From assembly GCA_964370965.1 (NCBI GenBank), contig CAYJLW010000017.1:1-58467 (forward strand): DNA of 58,467 nt, given 5' to 3'. The stretch is from CAYJLW01 sp964370965 (lineage in GTDB: Bacteria; Actinomycetota; Acidimicrobiia; UBA2766). Position numbers and translations under genes: made by a program. Shown in pieces: positions 46,160 to 55,395 of this stretch. Position 1 is the first letter of the stretch, and each line of letters begins with the position of its first letter. The notes below the pieces were generated by a model that had not been told where the DNA came from, searched no databases, and worked only from the letters and a program-made list of their open reading frames with translations.

Positions 46160-47623
46160 TCAGTACTTCACGAACTCCAGAGGGCCGCGGGCCCGCTCGC
46201 GGGCGAGGAGGTCGTCGAGCACCCCGAGGCGGTACTCCCGGGAGAGCCGCCCGGAGAGGAAGAGCCCGTCGAGGGCGCTCACGGCCTGTTCGTTCCACGG
46301 TGCCGAGAGCCCGTAGAGGCGGCGGTACACCTGTGTGAGGAGGTGAACGTTCTCCCGGGCGCGGACCATCTCCGGGTCGTCGTAGCCGGGGAGGTCGAGG
46401 ACGGAGTCGCAAAAGATCGAATCCCGGTGATCCTCGGTGAGGTAGCCCTCCTCGCGGCAGATGTCGTAGAGGTGTGTGTTGGGGAACGGGTAGTAGACCG
46501 AGACCTGCATGGTGTCGGGCTCGGCCCGGGCGTTCACCTTGATCGTGTCCAGCACCATGTCCACGGTCTCATGCGGCAGGGCGACCATGTTCGTGGACAC
46601 GGTCTTGATCCCGTAGCGCCTGCAGAGCTGGAAGACCTCGACGATGGCGTCGTTGGACATGTGGCGGTGGAGGATCTTGCCCCGCAGCCACGGGTTCCCG
46701 GACTCGATGCCCATCGCCATGAGCTGGCAGCCGGCATCGGCGAACATGGCGATGGTCTCCTCGTCGAGGAGGTTGACGAAGGCGTTGCACACGAACGGGA
46801 GGCCGATCTCGGCCTTGTACCGGGCGCAGAACTCCGTGAACCAGTCGCCGTCCCAGGTGAGGATGTCGTCGTCGAAGCGCACGAAGCGCATCGTCGGGGT
46901 CGTCGCCATGAGGTGGCGGAGCTCGGCGATCACGTTGTCCACGGAGCGGAAGCGGACGTAGGACTTCCGGTTCGGGTACTGGCGGCGCTGGATGTGGTTG
47001 GAGCAGTACGTGCAGGTGTACGGGCAGCCCCGGCTCGCCATGATCGTGCCCCGCTCCCGCTGGTCCTCACAGAGGAGGTCGTCGTCAAAGAGGCCCCGAT
47101 CCGCGAACGGAAGCGAGTCGAGGTCCGTGACCAGGGGACGGATCGGATTCTGCACGACGCTGCCGTCGCGACGGCGGCCGCAGACGTTGCGGACCGCCAG
47201 AGGGTCGCCGCTGTCGCAGAGGGCGCCCACGATCTCGACCAGGGCATGGTCGCCCTCACCCCGGACCACGTAGTCCATCGAAGGCGTGGCCAGGACGTCC
47301 CCGGGGTCGAGCTGGGCGTGTGCTCCGCCGCAGACCGTGGGGACGTCCGGCATCGCCTCCTTCGCCCAGGCCGAGTACATGCGGGCCTTGGGGTACATCA
47401 TCGTCGTGGCGGAGAAGGCGAGGACGTCGGGGGCCCGGGACTTCACCTCGGAGACGAACTCCTCGCGCTCCCAGGGCCGCACGCAATGGACGAGGTCGAC
47501 TTCGTGGCCGGCCTCCTGGAGCTGCGTCGAGAGCAGGCAGAGGCCGAGGTGGAGGCGGGCCTCCGGGAAGAACGAGCCGTCGGCGTACTGGAAGAAGTCC
47601 GGGTAGACGAAGGTGACTTTCAT
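46160..47623 (-). CDS. B12-binding domain radical SAM protein
   Basis: The 487-residue protein has an N-terminal cobalamin-binding-type Rossmann domain (about 1-150, VTFVYPDFF ... DVLAFSATTMMYPKA). The radical SAM cluster motif RGCPYTCTYC follows near residue 200, then a TIM-barrel region. Such enzymes catalyse methylations or other radical chemistry, and the substrate cannot be read from sequence. No obvious biosynthetic cluster surrounds it. Confidence 0.9.
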   Translation of the reverse strand: MKVTFVYPDFFQYADGSFFPEARLHLGLCLLSTQLQEAGHEVDLVHCVRPWEREEFVSEVKSRAPDVLAFSATTMMYPKARMYSAWAKEAMPDVPTVCGGAHAQLDPGDVLATPSMDYVVRGEGDHALVEIVGALCDSGDPLAVRNVCGRRRDGSVVQNPIRPLVTDLDSLPFADRGLFDDDLLCEDQRERGTIMASRGCPYTCTYCSNHIQRRQYPNRKSYVRFRSVDNVIAELRHLMATTPTMRFVRFDDDILTWDGDWFTEFCARYKAEIGLPFVCNAFVNLLDEETIAMFADAGCQLMAMGIESGNPWLRGKILHRHMSNDAIVEVFQLCRRYGIKTVSTNMVALPHETVDMVLDTIKVNARAEPDTMQVSVYYPFPNTHLYDICREEGYLTEDHRDSIFCDSVLDLPGYDDPEMVRARENVHLLTQVYRRLYGLSAPWNEQAVSALDGLFLSGRLSREYRLGVLDDLLARERARGPLEFVKY

Positions 47624-47708
47624 GGGCCGCCGGGTCCCCCTGGTGGCGGGCGTGTGTCTCGGGGCGCCCGGGCGAGCATAGGTGAGCGGGTGGCAGCCTC
47701 ACCGGGCC

Positions 47709-47714
47709 TACATT
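47709..47714 (+). promoter_or_regulatory. Leaderless-type -10 box (TACATT)
   Basis: TACATT is followed by TGGGCCC and then the ATG at 47722. Confidence 0.5.
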
Positions 47715-47721
47715 TGGGCCC

Positions 47722-48483
47722 ATGCATCCTGCAGCGTTCTTCGACCTCGACCGGACCGTCATGTCGGGGGCCAGTTCCTTCTACTTCGGCAAGGCCGCCC
47801 TGAGGCGCCACTTCTACACGCGTCGCCAGGTCCTGCACGACGCCTGGACGGTGTTCTGGTTCCGGCGCAGAGGGGCGAGCGACGACACCAGCACCGGCGT
47901 CCGCGACCACATCCTGTCCAGCGTGAAGGGCCACCGCCGGGCTGACATGGACCCTCTCATGCCCGACGTGCTGGGAGAGGTCCTGTTGCGGGTCTACCCG
48001 GAGATCCACGAGCGCATCCTTGCCCACGAACGCGAGGGAGTCCCCACCTATCTCTGCTCCGCCTCGCCCGTGGAGATCGTGCAGCGTGTGGCGACGGCGC
48101 TGGGCATGTCGGGTGGGGCGCTGGCGACCACGGCCGAGGTGGACGCCGACGGTGCCTACACGGGCCACCTCGTCGGGCCGTTCTGCTACGGGGAGGGCAA
48201 GGCGGTCGCCATGCGCGCCGAGGCTGCCCGCGCGGGCATCGACCTGGGGGGGAGTTGGGCCTACAGCGACTCCGGTTCCGACCTCCCCATGATGGAGGTC
48301 GTGGGGCACCCGGTCGCCGTGAACCCCGACAAGCGCCTCAGGCCTGTGGCCAAGGAGCGGGACTGGGAGATCCTCCGTGTGGAGCCCCGTCACGGCCTCC
48401 GCCTCGCCGTCGGAGCCGGGGTCACGGCCGCTGCGGCCGGGGCCACGACCGCCACCATCCTCCTCACCCGTCGCCGTCGCTGA
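47722..48483 (+). CDS. HAD-IB family phosphatase with C-terminal membrane segment
   Basis: The 253-residue protein has FFDLDRT (6-12), CSASP (about 110-114), a Lys in YGEGKAVAM and YSDSGSDLPMMEVVGHPVAVNP. A C-terminal hydrophobic Ala-rich segment ends in RRRR. It parallels the gene at 39881 in motifs, tail and leaderless promoter. SerB-like HAD-IB proteins dephosphorylate small metabolites or lipid head groups. Confidence 0.87.
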   Translation: MHPAAFFDLDRTVMSGASSFYFGKAALRRHFYTRRQVLHDAWTVFWFRRRGASDDTSTGVRDHILSSVKGHRRADMDPLMPDVLGEVLLRVYPEIHERILAHEREGVPTYLCSASPVEIVQRVATALGMSGGALATTAEVDADGAYTGHLVGPFCYGEGKAVAMRAEAARAGIDLGGSWAYSDSGSDLPMMEVVGHPVAVNPDKRLRPVAKERDWEILRVEPRHGLRLAVGAGVTAAAAGATTATILLTRRRR

Positions 48484-48652
48484 GGGCGCCGGCCACGATG
48501 ACACGCATGTCATTCGGCAGGAGTCGGGGTGCCGGGAGGCAAACACTCCCCTAAGCGCGGCATCGGCCCTGCCGATGAAGAGTGGGTAAGCACCCTCTCA
48601 CGTAGCAGGGATCTCTACACTTCGAGGTGCGCGCAGAGTGAAGGACGGAACC

Positions 48653-48991
48653 ATGGCGGTCGATCTTGGCCTCGAGGAGTCCCAACACGGCGACTACAGG
48701 GTCATCTCCGTTGACGGGGAGATCGACGTCTACACCGCCCCGCATCTGCGTGACCGACTCGTCGACGTCGTTGCCGCTGGGGCGACGAAGCTCTGCGTGG
48801 ACCTCAACGCCGTGCAGTTCCTCGATTCCACCGGCCTCGGCGTCCTCGTGGGTGCGCTCAAGCGCATGAATGCGCAATCCGGTGAGATGGTCATCGTCTG
48901 CGAGCGTGCCCACATCCTGAAGGTGTTCGAGATCACTGGGCTGTCGAAGGTGTTCCGTATCCTGCCCAGTCTCGACGACCTACCGGGGTGA
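48653..48991 (+). CDS. STAS-domain anti-sigma factor antagonist
   Basis: The 112-residue single STAS domain has the phosphorylatable Ser59 in FLDSTGLGVLVGAL. It binds the partner anti-sigma kinase when dephosphorylated and so frees a sigma factor. ATG 48653 has AAGGA 7 nt upstream; a GTG at 48638 in frame is possible. A TACACT box lies at 48616-48621. It is directly followed by the anti-sigma kinase gene. Confidence 0.9.
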   Translation: MAVDLGLEESQHGDYRVISVDGEIDVYTAPHLRDRLVDVVAAGATKLCVDLNAVQFLDSTGLGVLVGALKRMNAQSGEMVIVCERAHILKVFEITGLSKVFRILPSLDDLPG

Positions 48992-48995
48992 TGCC

Positions 48996-49427
48996 GTGGC
49001 GCCAGCGGGCGTGACCGAATCCGTGCGGCTGAGCTTCCCGCCCCGGCCCGAGCACGTCGCCCTCGCTCGCATGATCGCCGTCGCCGTCGCAGAGCGCGCC
49101 GGCCTGTCAGGCGAACAGGTCGCAGATGTGCGCCTCATGGTTTCGGAGGTCTGCACGAACGCCGTGGAGGCGCAGATCCGCCACCGCGTAGAAGACCCCA
49201 TCACGCTCGTGTGCGTGAACGACGGCACCTTCCGCCTCGAGGTCTCGGACGCCGCCGGCGGCTTCGACGAGGAATCCTTCCGGGAGTTCCCCGACCCCAA
49301 CGGCGTCGCGGCCGAGCACGGCGGTTGGGGCATACCCCTCACGCGCCGCCTCGCGGACACGTCCTCCTTCACCGAGAACGGCAGGGGGGGGACGACCGTC
49401 ACGGTCGAGGTCCGCTCCGTCACCTGA
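48996..49427 (+). CDS. RsbW-like anti-sigma regulatory factor (GHKL kinase)
   Basis: The 143-residue HATPase_c protein has an N box MVSEVCTNAVEA, a G1-like VSDAAGGFD and a GGWGIPLTRRLAD lid. It is expected to phosphorylate the STAS protein and hold a sigma factor. The target sigma factor is not in the window. The GTG start lies 4 nt after the STAS stop. Confidence 0.87.
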   Translation: MAPAGVTESVRLSFPPRPEHVALARMIAVAVAERAGLSGEQVADVRLMVSEVCTNAVEAQIRHRVEDPITLVCVNDGTFRLEVSDAAGGFDEESFREFPDPNGVAAEHGGWGIPLTRRLADTSSFTENGRGGTTVTVEVRSVT

Positions 49428-49599
49428 CAGTGACAGGGGTCCGGAATTCCCCCCCGAGAGGGCCCCTTGGTACCCTCTCGCCGCACGGGCGGGCCCCGTT
49501 CCGGCGTGTCGCGCGCCGGGCCCGCGTGCACCCATCACAGCGAAGCGGGCTCTGCCCGCCCGACGGCTCAGACGCCGACTGCCCAACAGGAGGATACGG

Positions 49600-52080
49600 A
49601 TGCCGGCGATGCTCGCCGCCGAAGGTGGCTACCAGGAGTTCACGCTCTCGGGCTCCGACTGGTTCTGGCTGGTCTTCTCGGCTGGCACGGCGATCCTGGC
49701 GATCATCGTGGGTTTCGCCCTCCGCAAGGGGGTTCTGGAAGCCGACGAGGGCACCGACAAGATGAAGGAGATCGCCAAGGCGATCCAGGAAGGCGCCATG
49801 GCCTACCTGCGACGCCAATTCAAGACGATCCTCGTCATCCTGATCCCGCTCGCCTTCATCGTGTTCCTCACTGGTTTCACCGACATCGTGAAGGCCGACG
49901 AAAGCGTGGCGATGGGCAAGGGGGCGTCCGGCATCTTTCGCACCGTGGCGTTCCTGCTGGGCTGCTTCATGTCCGGTCTCACAGGCTTCATCGGTATGAG
50001 CCTGGCCGTGAGGGGCAACGTGCGCACGGCGGCGGCGGCCCGGGCCGGGTCCCTCTCGGCGGCGCTCAAGGTGGCGTTCCGCTCCGGCGGCGTCGCCGGC
50101 ATGTTCACCGTCGGCCTCGGCCTCCTCGGCGCCACGATCATCATCATGATCTTCCAGAACACGTCGTCCGCGATCCTGATCGGCTTCGGCTTCGGCGGTT
50201 CCCTCCTCGCCCTCTTCCTGCGGGTCGGGGGCGGCATCTTCACAAAGGCCGCCGACGTGGGAGCCGACCTCGTGGGGAAGGTCGAGGCGGGGATTCCCGA
50301 GGACGACCCCCGCAACCCGGCCACGATCGCAGACAACGTCGGCGACAACGTGGGTGACTGCGCCGGGATGGCGTCGGACCTCTTCGAGTCCTACGAGGTC
50401 ACCCTCGTGGCGTCCATCATCCTCGGCGTCGCCGCCTTCAAGTCGATCGGAGCCAACCCCGCCCTCGGCCTCGTGTTCCCGGTGATCGCCCGGGCGATCG
50501 GGGTCCTCGCCTCCATCGTGGGTGTCTTCATGGTGAGGGCGACGGACAAGGACAAGTCCGCCATGGCCCCCATCAACCGCGGCTTTCTCACCGCCGGGCT
50601 CCTCACCGTGGTCGGGACCGGCCTCGTCTCGCTCTTCTACGTGGGCAACGACAAGTTCAACGCCGGCTGGCGGGTGTTCGCCGCCGTGGTCGTGGGCCTC
50701 GTCCTCGCCCAGTTGGTGAGCCACCTCACGGAGTACTTCACGTCGACGGAGAGGGCGCCGGTGCGCGAGATCGCCGAAGCCGCCCGCACCGGCCCCGCCA
50801 CGACAGTCCTCTCCGGCATCAGCTCGGGCCTCGAGTCCTCCGTGTACGCCATCGTCGCCATCGCCGGCGCCCTCGGTGTCGCCATCGCGCTCGGCGGCGG
50901 GAACCTGCAGTTCTCCCTCTACCTCGTGGCCCTCACGGGCATGGGCATGCTCGCCACGACGGGTGTCGTGGTCTCCGAGGACACCTTCGGGCCCGTCGCC
51001 GACAACGCCGCCGGGATCGCCGAGATGTCCGGGGAGTTCGAGGGCGAGCCGGAGCGCATCATGGTGAGCCTCGACGCCGTGGGCAACACGACGAAGGCGG
51101 TTACGAAGGGCTTCGCCATCGGCTCAGCGGTCATCGCCGCCGTCGCCCTGTTCGCGAGCTTCATCGAGACCATCGGATCCGAGCTCGGACTGAAGCAGAC
51201 GGGCACGTCGCTGTTCCGGGCCGTCCAGACCCAGATCAACGTCGCCGACCCCAAGACGTTCATCGGCCTCCTCATCGGGGGCTCCGTGGCGTTCCTGTTC
51301 TCCGCCCTCGCCATCCGGGCGGTGGGCCGCACCGCCGCCGTCGTCGTCCAGGAGGTGCGCCGCCAGTTCGCCGACGGCAAGATCATGGCGGGCACGAAGC
51401 GGCCCGACTACGGCCCTGTGATCGACATCTGCACGACGGCGTCGCTGCGGGAGCTCGCCACCCCTGCCCTTCTCGCCGTCCTCACGCCCGTGATCATCGG
51501 ATTCGGCATCAACTACTTCGCCCTCGGCGCCTTCCTGGCCGCGGTCATCCTCACCGGTCAGCTCATGGCGAACTTCCTGTCCAACGCCGGTGGGGCCTGG
51601 GACAACGCGAAGAAGTACATCGAGGACGGCCACGAGGGCGGCAAGGGCTCTGAGGCCCACAAGGCCGCCGTCATCGGCGACACCGTGGGCGACCCCTTCA
51701 AGGACACTGCGGGCCCGGCCCTGAACCCGCTCATCAAGGTCATGAACCTCGTGTCCCTCCTCATCCTGCCGGCGGTCATCAGTCTCAAGGACAACGACGT
51801 CGCCCGCTACGGCATCGCCGGGGTGTCACTCGTGATCCTGATCGGCGCCATTGCCTTCTCCAAGCGCAAGGCGGCCTCCATGGTCGAAGGCGAGGTCGAG
51901 GCGGCCGTCGGCGCCGTGGGGGCGGCACCCGAGGACATGAACGACCACGACGAGGTCCTGAAGGCGGCCATCGACCGCTGGGTGCTCGACCTCGGCCACG
52001 AGGACGACGAGCTCAAGAGGCAACTCCTCGCGGCGAAATCGGGTCTCGAGGCGCGAGAGAAGGCCAAGGACAGGGCCTGA
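49600..52080 (+). CDS. hppA: Membrane H+-translocating pyrophosphatase, K+-independent type
   Basis: The 826-residue polytopic protein hydrolyses pyrophosphate and pumps protons. The active-site signatures DVGADLVGKVE and DNVGDNVGDCAGMASDLF are present, as is the C-terminal GDTVGDPFKDTAGPALNPLIK. Lys499 in GNTTKAVTKGF is the residue that marks the K+-independent subfamily. It has a soluble C-terminal tail of about 70 residues (from MVEGEVE) beyond the last helix, making it longer than most. AGGAGG precedes the ATG, and a perfect hairpin follows the stop. Confidence 0.95.
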   Translation: MPAMLAAEGGYQEFTLSGSDWFWLVFSAGTAILAIIVGFALRKGVLEADEGTDKMKEIAKAIQEGAMAYLRRQFKTILVILIPLAFIVFLTGFTDIVKADESVAMGKGASGIFRTVAFLLGCFMSGLTGFIGMSLAVRGNVRTAAAARAGSLSAALKVAFRSGGVAGMFTVGLGLLGATIIIMIFQNTSSAILIGFGFGGSLLALFLRVGGGIFTKAADVGADLVGKVEAGIPEDDPRNPATIADNVGDNVGDCAGMASDLFESYEVTLVASIILGVAAFKSIGANPALGLVFPVIARAIGVLASIVGVFMVRATDKDKSAMAPINRGFLTAGLLTVVGTGLVSLFYVGNDKFNAGWRVFAAVVVGLVLAQLVSHLTEYFTSTERAPVREIAEAARTGPATTVLSGISSGLESSVYAIVAIAGALGVAIALGGGNLQFSLYLVALTGMGMLATTGVVVSEDTFGPVADNAAGIAEMSGEFEGEPERIMVSLDAVGNTTKAVTKGFAIGSAVIAAVALFASFIETIGSELGLKQTGTSLFRAVQTQINVADPKTFIGLLIGGSVAFLFSALAIRAVGRTAAVVVQEVRRQFADGKIMAGTKRPDYGPVIDICTTASLRELATPALLAVLTPVIIGFGINYFALGAFLAAVILTGQLMANFLSNAGGAWDNAKKYIEDGHEGGKGSEAHKAAVIGDTVGDPFKDTAGPALNPLIKVMNLVSLLILPAVISLKDNDVARYGIAGVSLVILIGAIAFSKRKAASMVEGEVEAAVGAVGAAPEDMNDHDEVLKAAIDRWVLDLGHEDDELKRQLLAAKSGLEAREKAKDRA

Positions 52081-52117
52081 GGCCGGGGGACCCATCCCGT
52101 GGATGGGTCCCCCGGCC
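52081..52117 (+). terminator. Strong hairpin after hppA
   Basis: A 17-bp perfect stem (GGCCGGGGGACCCATCC with its complement) and a CGT loop begin at the base after the hppA stop. No T tract follows, as is common in high-GC actinobacteria. Confidence 0.7.
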
Positions 52118-52200
52118 CAGCCGGAATCCGCGCGTTTCGCCCCTTATCAGATGGAATGCGGCGCCGATAGGGGAGCCATGCGATCCCTCCCCCGAACGCC

Positions 52201-52407
52201 GTGAAGCCGGATCTGTTCCGTCTCAAGTGCTCCCTCGAGCGCCGCGCCAGACTCCTCGGCGCCGAATCCCTGCGCGACCTCACGCTCCGATTCCACACGG
52301 GCGAGTGGGACGACGTCGCCGCCGGGCCCATCGTCCTCCTCGCCGACATCTTCTTCAGCGACCCCTTCGACGACGACCGGCACTTCGTCGATGCCCGCTC
52401 CTCCTGA
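52201..52407 (+). CDS. Small hypothetical protein
   Basis: The 68-residue protein from GTG 52201 reads MKPDLFRLKCSLERRARLLG and ends FFSDPFDDDRHFVDARSS. It has an amphipathic N-terminal half and an acidic C-terminal half. No family was recognised. Coding is supported only by composition and position. Confidence 0.45.
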   Translation: MKPDLFRLKCSLERRARLLGAESLRDLTLRFHTGEWDDVAAGPIVLLADIFFSDPFDDDRHFVDARSS

Positions 52408-52469
52408 CCGGCCGGGCGATCCGTCGAGGATCCTTCAAGGCGGCGCCGGGAGTCGCCGAGGTATCAGGC

Positions 52470-52907
52470 ATGGATCTCGTCTGTGACCTCGACTGGCTGG
52501 TGCAGGTGGTCGGCCGGGGGCTGCCGGGGGCTCTCGCCGTTTTCGAGCCGGTGGAGGCGGGGTTGGTGCTCGTGGCGGCGAACGACAAGTACGGCCGGCT
52601 CTTCGGCGACGCCGCCCCGGTCGTGGGCGACGTGATCGGGACGATCCTGCCCGGCGACGATCCGCAACTCACCCGGGTCACGGACCTGGCGCTCGCAGGG
52701 GAGGGGTTCTCGGCCGAGTCCTGGGCGATCCCCGCTCCCACGGGTACGTACGCCACCGGCGTCGCCTACACCGACTGGAGCCTGCGCCCCGTGGAGGCCT
52801 TCGACCGGAGGGCCCTCGTGCTGGTCCTCACGGACGCCACCCCGAGGGCCGAGCGCGAACAGGAACTCGCCGAGACGTTGGTGCGCCTCCGCTCCGGCGT
52901 CGGATAG
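52470..52907 (+). CDS. PAS-like domain protein
   Basis: The 145-residue protein looks like a single PAS fold: GALAVFEPVEAGLVLVAAND, then YGRLFGDAAPVVGDVIGTIL, a central helix and YTDWSLRPVEAFDRRALVLV, ending in a short coiled coil (TPRAEREQELAETLVRL). No output domain is attached, so it may act through partners. ATG 52470 lies near a TATCAG box. Confidence 0.6.
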   Translation: MDLVCDLDWLVQVVGRGLPGALAVFEPVEAGLVLVAANDKYGRLFGDAAPVVGDVIGTILPGDDPQLTRVTDLALAGEGFSAESWAIPAPTGTYATGVAYTDWSLRPVEAFDRRALVLVLTDATPRAEREQELAETLVRLRSGVG

Positions 52908-52927
52908 CGGCCACCCTCTCCGGAGCG

Positions 52928-53698
52928 TCAGTATGGTGGCCACGGTACGGCCGGGCCGTAGGGGTGCGGGGCCGGGAACCGGCCCCGGCGGAGGAGGGAG
53001 CGGGCGCGGGCTGCGACAGCACCTGTCTCGCCGGCGTCCAGGAGGGACTCGAGTCCGAGGCGCAGGCCCGATGTGGCGTCCCCAAGGCCTTCGACGACGA
53101 CGGCGACGCCTTCGAGGAGCTCTTCGGGCACGGGTTCGTCCGCCCACCCCCACAACACCGTGCGGAGCTTGCCGGCTTCGTCGCTGAACGTGAGGCCGTG
53201 GTCGATGCCCCACACCGCGCCCGTCCGGTCGACCAGGCAGTGGCTCACCTTGCGGTCGGCGTTGTTGGCGAGGACGTCGAAGACGGCGAGGGGCATCAGG
53301 ACGGGGTCGGCCTCCTCGATGAGGCCGAGCACGTCGACGTCGGGGTCTTCCTCTACGAAGAGCTGGACGGCACCCGGGCCGAAGGGGCCGTCGCGCATCA
53401 CGGTCGGGGGTACGAGAGCGGGGCCCATGGCGGCGGCGAGCACGGCGGCGGCGACCTCCCGCCTGCAGAGCGTGCCCGGGGGGAAGTCCCACAGCGGCCG
53501 CTCACCCCGCCGGGGTTTGTAGACCACGAGGCACTCGGCGCCGTCGAGGCGGGCCGTGCAGAGAAGAGTGGCGTTGGAGGCCCGCGGGAGCCGGCCGTGG
53601 ACCTCGAGCTCGCCGTGGGCGAGGACGCGGGCCTCCGCTTCCGCCTCGCCCGCGGGGCGGGCCGCCCGCCGGGCGGAGGGGGCGGGTGTCGCCGTCAT
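52928..53698 (-). CDS. SCO1664 family protein
   Basis: The 256-residue protein resembles the phosphatidylinositol-kinase-like SCO1664 family: VVYKPRRGERPLWDFPPGTL (nucleotide-site Lys), LVPPTVMRDGPFGPGAVQLF, DVLANNADRKVSHCLVD (catalytic-loop-like) and GIDHGLTFSDEAGKLRTVLWG (metal-loop-like). The family is co-conserved with DUF3090 and MSMEG_4193-type phosphatases, both of which lie nearby. The start is ATG 53698; ATG 53710 is also possible. Confidence 0.87.
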   Translation of the reverse strand: MTATPAPSARRAARPAGEAEAEARVLAHGELEVHGRLPRASNATLLCTARLDGAECLVVYKPRRGERPLWDFPPGTLCRREVAAAVLAAAMGPALVPPTVMRDGPFGPGAVQLFVEEDPDVDVLGLIEEADPVLMPLAVFDVLANNADRKVSHCLVDRTGAVWGIDHGLTFSDEAGKLRTVLWGWADEPVPEELLEGVAVVVEGLGDATSGLRLGLESLLDAGETGAVAARARSLLRRGRFPAPHPYGPAVPWPPY

Positions 53699-53771
53699 AC
53701 GGCCAATCATGGCAGGCTCGGTCCCGGAATCACCCGGTCCCGGCCGGAGCCCCCACGCCAGGAGGTGCAGG

Positions 53772-54170
53772 ATGCTGAAGGAGTTCAAGGAGTTCCTCTC
53801 ACGAGGCAACGTGATCGACCTCGCCGTGGCCGTCGTGATAGGGGCGGCCTTCGGCGCCGTGGTGTCCTCGCTCGTGCAGGACCTCATCACTCCCCTCATC
53901 ACCATCCCCGGGAAGACGGACTTCAGTCAACTGACGGTCACGATCGGGGGCGGCGTGTTCCGCTACGGGGCCTTCCTCAACGCCGTGGTCTCCTTCCTGA
54001 CGATCGCCGCCGCCGTCTTCCTCTTCGTCGTGAAGCCCCTCAACGTCATCCAGGCCAGGTTCAAGAAGGAGGAAGAGGCCACGCACCGGGACTGCCCGGA
54101 GTGCCTGAGCGAGATCCCGGTGGCGGCCCGCCGCTGCGCCCACTGCACGGCGGAGGTGCCCTCGGCGTAG
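53772..54170 (+). CDS. mscL: Large-conductance mechanosensitive channel with C-terminal zinc ribbon
   Basis: The 132-residue channel begins MLKEFKEFLSRGNVIDLAVAVVIGAAFG, followed by a periplasmic loop and the second helix FLNAVVSFLTIAAAVFLFVV. It opens under membrane tension to release solutes. After the cytoplasmic helix it ends in CPEC-x10-CAHC, a zinc-ribbon-like addition. AGGAGG precedes ATG 53772. Confidence 0.93.
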   Translation: MLKEFKEFLSRGNVIDLAVAVVIGAAFGAVVSSLVQDLITPLITIPGKTDFSQLTVTIGGGVFRYGAFLNAVVSFLTIAAAVFLFVVKPLNVIQARFKKEEEATHRDCPECLSEIPVAARRCAHCTAEVPSA

Positions 54171-54181
54171 GTCCGACGTCG

Positions 54182-54715
54182 TCAGTTCATCCGCGGGCAG
54201 ACGTGGGGGTCGTCCATGGGCTTGGCGCAGAAGCGGCACTCAGGGCGGCCCGCGGCGACGACGTCCCTGATCCTCCGGACGAGGGTGCGCATGCGGGTAC
54301 GTGTCACCCAGAACCGGACCTCGTCGCCCTCGTCCTCGTCGAGAGGGGCATCGGCGGCTTCGTCGTCGCCGCCGTCGCCGACGTCCTCCTCGTCGGGGCG
54401 GATCTCCTCGCACTGCAACAGGACGAGGTCCCGGTCGGCGTCGTACCCTACGCCGATGGCGCCGAGGCGGAATCTGGGCTCGACGGGTTCGTGCAGCGAG
54501 AAGTCCGGGGGAGCTTCGACGGCGTCCGGGCTGTACTCGTCGGCGAGGCGGTCCAGGAGACCCTCGATGTGTTCGGAGAGGACCGCCATCTGCTGCTTCT
54601 CGACGAGCAGCGTGACCGTGTCCTCGTCGTCGGCGCCCTGAAGGTAGAAGGCCCGTTGGCCGGGCGGGCCGACGGCGTCCACGGTGACGTGGGAGCACAC
54701 GAGGTCGGCGCTCAC
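54182..54715 (-). CDS. DUF3090 family protein
   Basis: The 177-residue protein has the DUF3090 features GQRAFYLQGADDEDTVTLLVEK, a Asp/Glu-rich middle and a C-terminal CRFCAKPMDDPHVCPRMN zinc-binding motif. Its function is unknown, but it is almost always next to the phosphatase that precedes it here. GTG 54715 overlaps that stop (GTGA). Confidence 0.88.
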   Translation of the reverse strand: MSADLVCSHVTVDAVGPPGQRAFYLQGADDEDTVTLLVEKQQMAVLSEHIEGLLDRLADEYSPDAVEAPPDFSLHEPVEPRFRLGAIGVGYDADRDLVLLQCEEIRPDEEDVGDGGDDEAADAPLDEDEGDEVRFWVTRTRMRTLVRRIRDVVAAGRPECRFCAKPMDDPHVCPRMN

Positions 54716-55395
54716 GCGTGGCCCCACTCGCGGGAGGCCCCGGAGCGGTTCTGGCCCCGGCGGCGCCCGCCGCCCCGACCCGGGGCCGGCAGGACGTCGC
54801 CGAGGCCGCCGGTGTCGTTCATGCGCTCCACCTGCACGCCCCAGTCGCCGAAGCGGAGCACGGACACCGACACAGGGGCGACCACGACGCGCTGGTAGAG
54901 GTCGACGTGCATCCCGGCGTAGTGGGCGAGGGCGAGCTTGACCATGTCCGCATGGCCGGCGCAGAGGACGTTGCCGGTATGGACGCCCCGGTACTCCTCC
55001 AGGGCGGCGACGACACGCTGTTGCGCCTCGAGCAGGGACTCGCCGTCGGGGAAGCGGGCGAGGGAGGGCCGGTACTGTACGACCCGCCAGAGAGCGGTGC
55101 GGGCGAGTTTCGGGAGGGCCTGGCCCGTCCAGGCGCCGTAGCCCACCTCCACGAGGCGGCGGTCGACATGCACTTTGGCCCCCGCGGCCCGCGCCAGGGG
55201 GGCCACGGTCTCGCGGCAGCGTTCCAGCGGGCTGGAGTAGATCGCGCTCCACTCGACGCCGGTGAGACGATCGGCGAGGTCGTCGGCTTGTGCCCGGCCG
55301 GCGGCGTTCAGGTGGACGCCCGGCGTGCGCCCGGCGAGGACAGGGCCGGTCTTGTCTGTGAGGCCGTGGCGGACGAGGACGAGGCGGACGCTCAG
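54712..55395 (-). CDS. MSMEG_4193-type histidine phosphatase with CTG start
   Basis: The 227-residue protein reads LSVRLVLVRHGLTDKTGPVL from a CTG at 55395. The phosphohistidine RHG, the later YSSPLERCRETV and the second His in CAGHADMVKLAL are present. The frame has an in-frame TGA at 55438-55440 and no ATG, GTG or TTG before RHG, so CTG in a CTGA overlap with the pspA stop is the best start. Starting at the GTG near 55206 would delete the catalytic His. The pairing with DUF3090 is as in other actinobacteria. Confidence 0.82.
   Translation of the reverse strand: MSVRLVLVRHGLTDKTGPVLAGRTPGVHLNAAGRAQADDLADRLTGVEWSAIYSSPLERCRETVAPLARAAGAKVHVDRRLVEVGYGAWTGQALPKLARTALWRVVQYRPSLARFPDGESLLEAQQRVVAALEEYRGVHTGNVLCAGHADMVKLALAHYAGMHVDLYQRVVVAPVSVSVLRFGDWGVQVERMNDTGGLGDVLPAPGRGGGRRRGQNRSGASREWGHA

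Noticed and set aside
48530..48596. Structured region with nested GGTGC/GCACC, CACTC/GAGTG and CATCGG/CCGATG pairs
   Set aside because: It lies upstream of the likely -10 (TACACT, 48616) of the STAS gene and matches no RNA class I know; it may be only a terminator for the HAD gene.
54712..55206. Start of the MSMEG_4193-type phosphatase at 55206
   Set aside because: It would remove the RHG phosphohistidine motif and about 63 residues of clear homology.
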